This document shows, piece after piece, positions 34,414-41,846 of a stretch of 59,813 bases of DNA. The notes under the pieces were generated by a model. The model made no database searches and was not told where the DNA came from. It saw only the letters and a list, made by a program, of their open reading frames with translations. Source of the stretch: Paraburkholderia sp. SG-MS1. GTDB lineage: Bacteria; Pseudomonadota; Gammaproteobacteria; Burkholderiales; Burkholderiaceae. Made by a program: the position numbers and the translations under genes. The DNA lies in NCBI RefSeq assembly GCF_012275575.1, contig NZ_NPIH01000282.1:900-60712 (forward strand), in the 5' to 3' direction. How positions within the stretch are numbered: position 1 is the stretch's first letter; every line of letters starts with the position of its first letter.

Positions 34414-35643
34414 ATGCCGTACGGTCGTCGAATTTCTTCATCTGCATTCCCCTCCCGTTGTTTCCTTGCGTGTCTGCGCTACGGCGTGGTGTTCGCTCTG
34501 CTGTGGCTCAATATCGGCTGGTCGTTCGGTGCGGCCTCTGCCACGACAAGGTATTCCGCCGCTCGCATGAACCGGCAAGCTGGGCGGTCCGTGCCGCACA
34601 CGCCCAAGGCGAAAGCCCGACCCCCGGGCAAAGCGCAAAAGCCCCCCACCGGCAAGGGCCGGCGTCGCCTCGCGCGCAAGCGCAAGCACGCGACGAGCGC
34701 CGGGCAGCCGGTGCACATCGGCAAGCTCACCGCCAAACCTCGCCGCCAGGCCGCGCGCAAGACGAAGGGAATGCGCCACGCGAAGCGGGCCGTGGCGCGA
34801 GCGGCGCGGCACAGCGTGCGGCATCCGTCGGCGTCGCGCGCGTCAGCGCAGGCCGGGCCGAAGCTCCTCGCTCGCTGTGGCTATACGCCCCGTTCGCGCG
34901 CATTGCTTCGCGCGCGAGCCGTCTATGTCGTCGACGAACGGACGCATACCGTGCTCACCGAAAAGCAGGCCGACCAGGTCATGCCGATTGCTTCGGTATC
35001 CAAACTGATGACCGCGGTCGTCGCGCTCGATGCAAAGCATGCACTGAGCAAGCCGCTCAACGTCACGGTGCAGGATCAGGATTTCGACAAGTTCACGGGC
35101 TCGCGCCTGCGCGTCGGTTCAAATCTGTCGCGCCACGACATGCTGCACATCGCGCTGATGTCGTCGGAGAACCGTGCGGCGGCCGCACTCAGCCGCGACT
35201 ATGCGGGGGGCCGGCCAGCCTTTGTCGCCGCGATGAATGCGAAGGCGCGCGCGCTCGGCATGTGGCGCACGTCGTTCGTCAATGGCACGGGTTTGTCGCC
35301 GCAGAATGTCTCGACGGCGCGCGACTTGTCGCGGCTGGTCGAGGCGGCCAGCCGATATCCGCTGATCCGCGCGTATTCGACCGATCGCGCGCAAATCGTT
35401 TTCCCTGGCGGCGGTCGGACACAACTGAGTTATCACAACTCCAATGCGTTGGTCAGAGGCGGAGACAGATCCATCGTCTTGCAGAAGACCGGCTTCATCA
35501 ACGAGGCGGGACACTGCGTGGTCGTGCGAATGATGGTGCACGGCCGGCCCGTCGACATCGTCGTGCTGGGCGCGCCCGGCGCGCACGACCACATTGCCGA
35601 TGTAATCAGAATCGGCCGCTGGCTGCGCTGCTCACTGCACTGA
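34414..35643 (+). CDS. pbpG: D-alanyl-D-alanine endopeptidase (PBP7/PbpG type)
   Basis: A 409-residue penicillin-binding serine peptidase that cleaves peptidoglycan cross-links in the periplasm. The three active-site motifs are SVSK (194-197), SEN (251-253) and KTG (358-360). An N-terminal hydrophobic segment (about residues 16-42) acts as signal peptide or anchor. Between it and the catalytic domain lies a very basic, low-complexity stretch of about 110 residues (RRRLARKRKH, RRQAARKTKG), longer than in E. coli PBP7. The ATG at 34414 is preceded by GGAAG; the frame is open further upstream but without signal character. Confidence 0.88.
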   Translation: MPYGRRISSSAFPSRCFLACLRYGVVFALLWLNIGWSFGAASATTRYSAARMNRQAGRSVPHTPKAKARPPGKAQKPPTGKGRRRLARKRKHATSAGQPVHIGKLTAKPRRQAARKTKGMRHAKRAVARAARHSVRHPSASRASAQAGPKLLARCGYTPRSRALLRARAVYVVDERTHTVLTEKQADQVMPIASVSKLMTAVVALDAKHALSKPLNVTVQDQDFDKFTGSRLRVGSNLSRHDMLHIALMSSENRAAAALSRDYAGGRPAFVAAMNAKARALGMWRTSFVNGTGLSPQNVSTARDLSRLVEAASRYPLIRAYSTDRAQIVFPGGGRTQLSYHNSNALVRGGDRSIVLQKTGFINEAGHCVVVRMMVHGRPVDIVVLGAPGAHDHIADVIRIGRWLRCSLH

Positions 35644-35666
35644 GCCATTTTTCGGCATACGCAAAA

Positions 35667-35692
35667 CAAAAAAAGCCCGCGCAAGGCGGGCT
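35667..35692 (-). terminator. Terminator of pcaHG
   Basis: On the minus strand AGCCCGC (complement of 35686-35692) pairs with GCGGGCT (complement of 35674-35680) and is followed by a long T-run ending in GTTTTG. It also lies just after pbpG on the other strand, where it would be weak. Confidence 0.8.
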
Positions 35693-35778
35693 CAAACTAC
35701 TTGGAGTTTCGCGATCCAGTCGCTAGCCGGATCACGTTCAGTGTAGGTGAAAGCTATCTGAAAGTGTTAAATGTGCGC

Positions 35779-35814
35779 TTCACAGGCCCCTTCATAGGCC
35801 CGTTCACAGGCCCC
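35779..35814. repeat. Three 12-bp tandem repeats near the pcaG end
   Basis: TTCACAGGCCCC, TTCATAGGCCCG and TTCACAGGCCCC follow one another from 35779 to 35814. A partial fourth copy (TTCACAGG, 35827-35834) overlaps the pcaG stop codon, so the array looks like duplications of the pcaG 3' end. Confidence 0.8.
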
Positions 35815-35827
35815 GCCACGGCTCACT

Positions 35828-36415
35828 TCACAGGTCGAAGAACACCGTTTCCTTGTCGCCCTGCATGTGAATGTCGAAGCGGTACACGTTCGCCGTATTG
35901 GGCTCGCGACGCGCGATCAGCGTGTTGCGCCGGTCCGCCGGAACCGTGGCCAGCACGGCATCGCGCTCGTTCGCCTGCGCTTCGTCTTCGAAATAGATAC
36001 GCGTGAACGTATGCAGCAGCATGCCGCGCATCGTCAGGATCACATTCACGTGCGGCGCTTCATCGGGACTCGCGCGGCCCGGCTTCACCGTTTCCACGAA
36101 AAAGCGCTTGTGCGGGTCCGTACCGGTGCCGACGCGCGCAAAGCCGCGAAAGCCGGTCTTCTGGATTTCCTCACGTGACTCCGGGTAGCGGCCGTTCGAG
36201 TCCACTTGCGACATCTCGACCATCGCATCGCCGACCACCTTGCCGTCACCGTCGAACACCTGACCGATGATCGTGATGTGCTCGCCGGCTGCTTCGCGGT
36301 CGGCCAGAACGTGTGTGAACAGGCTCTTGAAATCAAAGTCGTATTGCTGCGGGCAAAGACCGTAGGCGAAATAAGGTCCAACGGTTTGCGAAGGCGTTTG
36401 CTTCAGAGTGGTCAT
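35828..36415 (-). CDS. pcaG: Protocatechuate 3,4-dioxygenase alpha subunit
   Basis: With PcaH it opens the protocatechuate ring between the hydroxylated carbons to give 3-carboxy-cis,cis-muconate, the entry to the beta-ketoadipate pathway. The 195-residue subunit begins MTTLKQTPSQTVGPYFAYGL and has the intradiol dioxygenase core around MVEMSQVDSNGRYP and RGMLLHTFTRIYF. As in all alpha subunits, the full set of iron ligands is absent; the metal sits in PcaH. It lies 3 bases after pcaH in a two-gene operon. Short tandem repeats follow its stop codon. Confidence 0.93.
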   Translation of the reverse strand: MTTLKQTPSQTVGPYFAYGLCPQQYDFDFKSLFTHVLADREAAGEHITIIGQVFDGDGKVVGDAMVEMSQVDSNGRYPESREEIQKTGFRGFARVGTGTDPHKRFFVETVKPGRASPDEAPHVNVILTMRGMLLHTFTRIYFEDEAQANERDAVLATVPADRRNTLIARREPNTANVYRFDIHMQGDKETVFFDL

Positions 36416-36418
36416 GGC

Positions 36419-37123
36419 TTAGCGCTCCATCGGGGTTTCGTTCGGGCCGCGCAGCACGATGTCGAAATCGTAGCCGAGTGCATAGGCCTCTTGCGTCGTG
36501 TCGAGCGAGAAGCTCGAAATCATGCGTTCGCGGGCGTGCTCCGGCGTGCCCTGATAAATTGGGTCGAAGGCCAGCAGCGGGTCACCGGGGAAGTACATTT
36601 GCGTGACGAGACGCGAGCCGAAGTGCTCGCCGAACAGCGAGAAGTGGATATGCTGGGGGCGCCATGCATTCGGATGATTGCCCCACGGATACGCGCCCGG
36701 CTTGATCGTCAGGAAGCGGTAGCGGCCTTCGTTGTCGGTAATGCAGCGACCTGAGCCGAGGAAGTTCGGGTCGAGCGGCGCGTCGTGCTGATCGGCCTTG
36801 TGCACATAACGGCCCGCTGCGTTGGCTTGCCAGATTTCGACCAGCGTATTGCGCACCGGGCGGCCGCCTTGGTCGAGCACCCGGCCCGTCACGATGATGC
36901 GCTCGCCGAGCGGTTCGCCATTGCGCACCGCGTTGCGCGTCAGGTCGTGATCGAGCGCGCCGAGGTCATCAGTACCGTAGACCGGCACGCGCTGGTCGCG
37001 CAGCCGTTCCTTCAGCGGAATCAACTGACGCGTCGGGCCGCGCTTGGTCGACGAACCGTAGTTGGAATAGATGTACTGGGGATGGGACGCGAAATCGCGC
37101 GGAGTGAGAAAGGAATCTTCCAT
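36419..37123 (-). CDS. pcaH: Protocatechuate 3,4-dioxygenase beta subunit
   Basis: The iron-bearing subunit of the intradiol dioxygenase. The 234-residue protein contains the two tyrosine ligands (in AAGRYVHKAD and KPGAYPWGN) and the two histidine ligands in PQHIHFSLFG. The N-terminus MEDSFLTPRDFASHPQYIYS fixes the start at 37123; AAGGAG precedes the gene. The open frame continues far upstream, antisense to pcaQ, and is discounted. The gene is divergent from pcaQ, with 108 bases between them, and is expected to be activated by PcaQ in response to an aromatic effector. Confidence 0.94.
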   Translation of the reverse strand: MEDSFLTPRDFASHPQYIYSNYGSSTKRGPTRQLIPLKERLRDQRVPVYGTDDLGALDHDLTRNAVRNGEPLGERIIVTGRVLDQGGRPVRNTLVEIWQANAAGRYVHKADQHDAPLDPNFLGSGRCITDNEGRYRFLTIKPGAYPWGNHPNAWRPQHIHFSLFGEHFGSRLVTQMYFPGDPLLAFDPIYQGTPEHARERMISSFSLDTTQEAYALGYDFDIVLRGPNETPMER

Positions 37124-37218
37124 GAGCGTCTCCTTCGAGGAATTGTGGGATCCGATGTTATGGAGGGACTTTATCCAACCCGAGCGGTTATGCAAAGTGA
37201 CGTTTTCGCCATTTTCGT

Positions 37219-37233
37219 ATAACCTCACGTTAT
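37219..37233. promoter_or_regulatory. Candidate PcaQ operator
   Basis: ATAAC (37219-37223) and GTTAT (37229-37233) form an inverted repeat with a T-N11-A core, resembling the ATAACC-N4-GGTTA pattern described for PcaQ. It overlaps the pcaQ start codon, as expected for autoregulation. GTTATG also recurs at 37157 and 37187 towards pcaH. Confidence 0.6.
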
Positions 37234-38221
37234 GCAACGCAGTCTCGCGGATAGCCGCGTCAAATTCCGTCATCTGCAGTGTTTTTTGGCCGTCGCCCAG
37301 TTCGGCAGCGTCCAGCGGGCCGCCGACAGCCTGTCGATCACCCAGCCTGCCGTCTCCAAAACGGTCGCGGAACTCGAAACCATTCTCGGCGTGAAATTGT
37401 TCGAGCGCGGCCGCCACGGCGCCGTGCCCACCCGCGAAGGGCAACTCTTCATGCCGCACGCCAGCGCGTGCGTGAGCGCGTTGCGTCAGGGCGTCGACCT
37501 GCTGGCGCGCGCCGAAGGCGCTGCGGCGGCGACGCTGGAAATCGGCATTCTGCCCACCGTCGCAGCGGCGCTGATTCCGCCGGTCCTGAAACGGTTCGCG
37601 GCGCTCTGGCCGCGCGCGATCGTGCGTCTGGCCAACGGTGCGAACCCCGAATTGCTCGAGCGCCTGAAAGCGGGCACGATCGAATTTGCCATCGGGCGCC
37701 TCGCCGATCCCGAGCGCATGGTCGGCCTCAGCTTTGAGCAGTTGTTCACCGAGCCGCTGGTGGCAGTGGTGCGGGCCGGACATCCGTTGGCGCTGGGTCC
37801 GGGCTTGCCGGCGACATCGCTCGAAGATTTCCCGGTGGTATTGCCGCCGTTCGGCACGCTGATCCGGCAATCTGCGGACAGCTTGTTGAACGCATGGGGC
37901 GTGCAGCCGCTGTCGGCGTTCGTCGAAGTGCTGTCGGTCTCGACGGGCCGCGCGTTGACGCTCGAGAATGACGCTGTGTGGTTCGTGCCGCTGAGCGCGG
38001 TGGAATACGAGCTGGCGCATGGCATGCTGGTGCGCTTGCCACTGCCGTTCGCGGGCACCGGCGAGCCGGTCGGTCTGATCCGGCGCTCGGACACGCAGCC
38101 GTCGCCGGTGGCGCGGGCGTTTATTGACGCGGTGCGCGAGGTCGCGCAGCAGCGGATGGCGGCGGCTTCTTCCGATAAGCCCGCGCGCAAACGAAGCCGA
38201 AGCAAGGCATCGGCGGCTTGA
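37232..38221 (+). CDS. pcaQ: LysR-type regulator PcaQ
   Basis: A 329-residue LysR regulator of the protocatechuate genes. The N-terminal winged helix-turn-helix is RHLQCFLAVAQFGSVQRAAD with SITQPAVSKTVAELE, matching PcaQ/GbpR-type regulators. The effector-binding domain follows (about residues 95-300), and the basic tail KPARKRSRSKASAA is variable. Divergent orientation from pcaHG, plus a palindrome at the shared control region, supports activation of pcaHG and self-repression. The inducer is probably the ring-cleavage product, by analogy with characterised PcaQ. Confidence 0.9.
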   Translation: MQRSLADSRVKFRHLQCFLAVAQFGSVQRAADSLSITQPAVSKTVAELETILGVKLFERGRHGAVPTREGQLFMPHASACVSALRQGVDLLARAEGAAAATLEIGILPTVAAALIPPVLKRFAALWPRAIVRLANGANPELLERLKAGTIEFAIGRLADPERMVGLSFEQLFTEPLVAVVRAGHPLALGPGLPATSLEDFPVVLPPFGTLIRQSADSLLNAWGVQPLSAFVEVLSVSTGRALTLENDAVWFVPLSAVEYELAHGMLVRLPLPFAGTGEPVGLIRRSDTQPSPVARAFIDAVREVAQQRMAAASSDKPARKRSRSKASAA

Positions 38222-38524
38222 TACGAACGATACGATCCCTCTGTGAAGGAGGGGCGCTCAGCCGAAGCAGTGAGAAGAGGGCACGCCGGCGCAGCGCAAG
38301 GAGCGCCGCTCTCGCCCGTATGAACCGTTCAGTACAAAATGAAGGTTGCGAACGCCCCGCCAACCGGTGTACAAACACGGTGCAAAAGCCGCCACGCCGC
38401 GTTTGCCGCAGTACACAATGCAGCGGGCGCCGCCGCGCGACTCCCCGCCCCCGATAGCCGGCGGTTTGCACCGAACATCAGAAACACCGGACACAGCGTC
38501 GAAAGACTGTACAAGGAGATTGCC
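38222..38524. other. Intergenic region before hpd
   Basis: These 303 bases contain no gene. The pentamer GTACA recurs four times (near 38332, 38369, 38410 and 38509), three of them with A-rich flanks. They could be regulator sites, but I recognise no known box. AAGGAG before the hpd start is clear. Confidence 0.4.
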
Positions 38525-39655
38525 ATGCCCAGCGACTTGCCCACTCCAGACGCCGCGCTGCGCGCCGTGTCGGCGCCTGAGCACAATCCGCTCGGCACCG
38601 CCGGCCTCGAATTCGTGGAGTTTGCCGCGCGCGACCCGCAAGCACTCGGCGACACCTTCGCCAAACTCGGCTTCAAGGCGATCGCGCGTCATATCAGCAA
38701 GGACGTCACGCTGTATCGGCAAGGCGAGATGCAATTCCTGATCAACGCCGAGCCCGACTCGTTCGCCGCGCGTTACGCCGAGGAGTACGGCGCGGGCATC
38801 TGCGCGATCGGCATTCGCGTGGCCGACGCGCAGCGCGCCTTCGATCGTGCGATCGAACTCGGCGCCTGGGCGTTCGAAGGCGAGAAGATCGGCGCGGGTG
38901 AATTGCTGATTCCGGCGATTCAGGGCATCGGCGACTCGCATATCTATTTCGTCGACCGTTGGCGCGGGCGCGGCGGCCAGCGCGGCGGCCTCGGCGACAT
39001 CTCGATCTTCGACATCGACTTCCGGGCCATCGAGATCGACACGGCGCACGCCGATCTGAGCCATACGGGCATGGGCCTCGTCGCAGTCGACCATCTGACG
39101 CAAACGGTCGGCGAAGGCCGGATGCAAGAATGGCTCGACTTTTATCGCGACCTGCTCAATTTCCGCGAGATTCACGAGTTGCACGCGAACTGGCACGTGT
39201 CGGCCGAATCGCGCGTGATGGTGTCGCCGTGCGGCGCGATCCGCGTGCCGCTCTATGAAGAGGGCACGCGCCGAACCAATCTGATGCACGAGTATTTGCC
39301 GGACCATCCGGGCGAAGGCGTGCAGCATATCGCACTCGCCACCGACGATATCTTCGCCTGCGTCGAGCAGCTGCTCGGGAATGGCGTCGAGTTCGTCGAA
39401 CCGCCGCCGCGCTATTACGACCAACTCGACGCGCGTCTGCCGGGCCATGGGCTAGACGTCGAGCGGCTCAAGCGCACGCATGTGCTGGTGGATGGCGAGA
39501 TCGGCGCCAACGGCGTGCCGCTGCTGTTTTTCCAGACCTTCGTGCGCCGCCGCTCCGGCGAGATCTTCTTCGAGATCGTGCAGCGCCAAGGGCACCACGG
39601 CTTCGGCGAAGGCAATCTGAGCGCCCTCGCGCAGGCACGCGAGGCCGATACCTGA
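38525..39655 (+). CDS. hpd: 4-hydroxyphenylpyruvate dioxygenase
   Basis: Converts 4-hydroxyphenylpyruvate to homogentisate using Fe(II) and O2 in tyrosine degradation. The 376-residue protein has two vicinal-oxygen-chelate halves. The C-terminal half carries the iron ligands His190 (VDHLTQ), His268 (VQHIALAT) and Glu350 (IFFEIVQ). The C-terminal lid GFGEGNLSALAQA matches the family. It is preceded by AAGGAG at the right spacing. The homogentisate genes are not in this window, so the downstream steps are elsewhere. The position next to pca genes reflects a general aromatic-catabolic cluster. Confidence 0.9.
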   Translation: MPSDLPTPDAALRAVSAPEHNPLGTAGLEFVEFAARDPQALGDTFAKLGFKAIARHISKDVTLYRQGEMQFLINAEPDSFAARYAEEYGAGICAIGIRVADAQRAFDRAIELGAWAFEGEKIGAGELLIPAIQGIGDSHIYFVDRWRGRGGQRGGLGDISIFDIDFRAIEIDTAHADLSHTGMGLVAVDHLTQTVGEGRMQEWLDFYRDLLNFREIHELHANWHVSAESRVMVSPCGAIRVPLYEEGTRRTNLMHEYLPDHPGEGVQHIALATDDIFACVEQLLGNGVEFVEPPPRYYDQLDARLPGHGLDVERLKRTHVLVDGEIGANGVPLLFFQTFVRRRSGEIFFEIVQRQGHHGFGEGNLSALAQAREADT

Positions 39656-39686
39656 TAACCGGCCGCGTGCGCGGGCGCCGGCCCGC

Positions 39687-40619
39687 TCAATCGGTATCGG
39701 GCTTACCCGCCAACTCGGGATAGATCGCGCTGTAGGACGCGGCTTCCTGCAACAGCCATTCGCGGAAACTTGCGAGCGGCTTGCCGTGGCTGAGTTCGGT
39801 GGGATAGACGAGGTAATACGCCGAGTCCGCGACCGCTGGCGTGTCGAGCGGTATCACGAGTCCAAGCTGTGCGAGTTGCGTATCGACGAAAAAGCGCGGC
39901 ACCAGTGCGATGCCGAGACCGGCCGCGGCGGCGCTGATCAACATCGTGTGGAGCTCGTAACGCACACCCTGCATGGTCCGGTTGTCGTCGACCTCCAGGC
40001 TCGCGAACCAGGTTGCCCAGCCGTCCGGCCGCGTGGTGGAGTGCAGCAGCGGATAGTCCAGAAGGTCGGCGGCGTGCCGCACGGGCCGCTTCAGCAGACT
40101 CGCCGCGCACACCGGCACCACTTCCTCGCAGAACAGAAAATCCGCCGACGTGCCCGGCCAGGTCGGCTTGCCATAGTGAATCGCCGCTTCAAAATGGGTT
40201 TCGGCGAACGGGAACGTGCCGGTGCGCACGCCCATGTTCACGCGCACATCGGGATACTGCGCATTGAATGCCACGAGCCGCGGAATCAGCCATTGCGACG
40301 CGAACGTCGGCAGCACGGCCAGTTCCAGATAACCGCCGCCACTACCATGCGCGATGATCGACAGCGTGTCGCGGTCGAGCTGTTCCAGCGAGCGCCGCAC
40401 CTGCGCGCCATACACCTTGCCTGCTTTCGTCAGCACCACGCGCTGCTTGACACGCACGAACAGCCGCACGCCGAGATTGCTCTCCAACGTATTGATCTGC
40501 CGTGACACCGCGCTTTCGGTAAGAAACAGCTCGCGCGCCGCATGCGTGAAGCTTTCGTGCCGCGCGGCGGCTTCGAAAGCGAGCAGCGCGCCCATGTTGG
40601 GGATTTTGAACTTTCGCAC
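39687..40619 (-). CDS. LysR-type regulator (GcvA-like) beside hglS
   Basis: A 310-residue LysR regulator of the GcvA-like group, beginning MRKFKIPNMGALLAFEAAAR, with the helix-turn-helix segment ARELFLTESAVSRQINTLES. The C-terminal co-inducer domain is complete. It is divergent from the hglS-ydiJ unit across a 166-base space containing the palindrome GCGAG-TTTAT-CTCGC. By analogy with other divergent LysR pairs it probably controls that unit in response to an intermediate of lysine or 2-oxoadipate breakdown; this is an inference. Confidence 0.85.
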   Translation of the reverse strand: MRKFKIPNMGALLAFEAAARHESFTHAARELFLTESAVSRQINTLESNLGVRLFVRVKQRVVLTKAGKVYGAQVRRSLEQLDRDTLSIIAHGSGGGYLELAVLPTFASQWLIPRLVAFNAQYPDVRVNMGVRTGTFPFAETHFEAAIHYGKPTWPGTSADFLFCEEVVPVCAASLLKRPVRHAADLLDYPLLHSTTRPDGWATWFASLEVDDNRTMQGVRYELHTMLISAAAAGLGIALVPRFFVDTQLAQLGLVIPLDTPAVADSAYYLVYPTELSHGKPLASFREWLLQEAASYSAIYPELAGKPDTD

Positions 40620-40644
40620 GTTGATTCCAAAAACGCATCAAGTG

Positions 40645-40659
40645 GCGAGTTTATCTCGC
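40645..40659. promoter_or_regulatory. Candidate LysR operator
   Basis: GCGAG (40645-40649) and CTCGC (40655-40659) form a perfect inverted repeat with a 5-base AT-rich centre between the divergent LysR gene and hglS. The size and position fit a LysR autoregulatory site. Confidence 0.45.
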
Positions 40660-40785
40660 TTTACGGTGCCCCGGCGGATTTTGAATAATCTCGCCTTCAG
40701 AACGCCGTGCCGCCTTTTGCGCGGCCGCCGTCGGGTTCCGGCGAGTGGCGGGCGAGCGCGCTCGGGCGCTACGTGGAGAACCGAT

Positions 40786-41823
40786 ATGCGAAACATCAAG
40801 AATGCGAATGTCGAACAACTGCTGCTGAAACTGCTGGGCGCCGACAAGACCACGCGGCTCTTCGCGACGCTCAACCATCCTCGCATCCTCGACGAATGGA
40901 ACGACGGCAGTGTCACGCGCGCGGAACTCGCGCAGGCGATGAACATGGCGCTTTTCGAGGACCTCCTCGCGCGTTCGGCGAACGGCCGCGAGTACACCGA
41001 GGAGACGCTTGCTGCCGGTGGCAGCGTGTACTTCGACCACGGCGCGCTGCGCACGGTGCGCTGGCCGCACAGCGGCGCGCTGCCGCCCGGCGAAGCGGCG
41101 TTCGCGCGCGTTCTGCGGCCGCTCGGCTTCAGCATCAATGGCCGCTATCCGCTCGATCGTCTCGGCATGACCGGCCGCGCGTGGGCGCATGACGACGCGC
41201 CCGACGAGATCGCACAGTTCTTCGTGAGCGAATTGCATCCGGAACGTTTCTCGGCGGCGTTTCAGCAGGTGGTGACGAAGGTGATCGGTGCCTCGCGCGA
41301 TCCGTTGACGCCGCATGCGGCCGGGCAGTTGTGGGAACTCGAACGCGACGGCGTGTTGCCGCTCGACGTGGCGCATGAATTGCTCCCGGTGATCGTCGGT
41401 GCGTTCGCGCGCCAGCATGAGATGCCATGTGAAGTCGATTACGAAGTATTGTTGAAGGAGTCGGCGGAAATGGCGTGGATCGCGACCGAAGGTAACGCGT
41501 TCAATCACGCGACCGATCGCGTCGAGGACGTTTTCAAACTGTCCGACGACGAGAAGGCCAAGGGTCGCCCGATGAAGCCGGAAGTCGAGCGATCGCGTTC
41601 GGGCCGAGTGTTCCAGACCGCGTATCGCGCGGACATGGTGCGGCGCGAATTCCGCACGGCTGACGGCGGCGTCGTGACGCGTGAAGTGCCGGGCTCGTTC
41701 TACGAATTCATCACGCGCAAACGGAGTTTCGATCAGGACACGCGGCGCTGGGAAACGGACCTGCGCTTCGACGCGGGCAACGCACAGGGTATCTTCAAGA
41801 TGACCGCGAGTCAGGCCGCCTGA
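40786..41823 (+). CDS. hglS: 2-oxoadipate dioxygenase/decarboxylase (DUF1338, HglS-type)
   Basis: A 345-residue DUF1338/YdcJ-family protein. The characterised member HglS uses Fe(II) and O2 to convert 2-oxoadipate to D-2-hydroxyglutarate plus CO2 in D-lysine catabolism. Candidate metal ligands by position in the family are His85 (VYFDHGALRTV), His241 (NAFNHATDRVED) and Glu307 (GSFYEFITRK). The start at 40786 has TGGAGA upstream. The next gene, 23 bases downstream, is a D-2-hydroxyglutarate dehydrogenase-type flavoprotein, so the product is consumed by the neighbour. Specificity for 2-oxoadipate is inferred from the family and this context. Confidence 0.85.
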   Translation: MRNIKNANVEQLLLKLLGADKTTRLFATLNHPRILDEWNDGSVTRAELAQAMNMALFEDLLARSANGREYTEETLAAGGSVYFDHGALRTVRWPHSGALPPGEAAFARVLRPLGFSINGRYPLDRLGMTGRAWAHDDAPDEIAQFFVSELHPERFSAAFQQVVTKVIGASRDPLTPHAAGQLWELERDGVLPLDVAHELLPVIVGAFARQHEMPCEVDYEVLLKESAEMAWIATEGNAFNHATDRVEDVFKLSDDEKAKGRPMKPEVERSRSGRVFQTAYRADMVRREFRTADGGVVTREVPGSFYEFITRKRSFDQDTRRWETDLRFDAGNAQGIFKMTASQAA

Positions 41824-41846
41824 GCGCACGGCGGGAGAGCGGGCGA

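Noticed and set aside
34458..35726. 422-residue frame overlapping pbpG
   Set aside because: It is another frame of the same gene; the pbpG frame has SxxK, SxN and KTG motifs and this one has none.
36419..38020. 533-residue version of PcaH with a long N-terminal extension
   Set aside because: The extension is antisense to pcaQ; the family start MEDSFLTPRDF at 37123 has a good ribosome-binding site.
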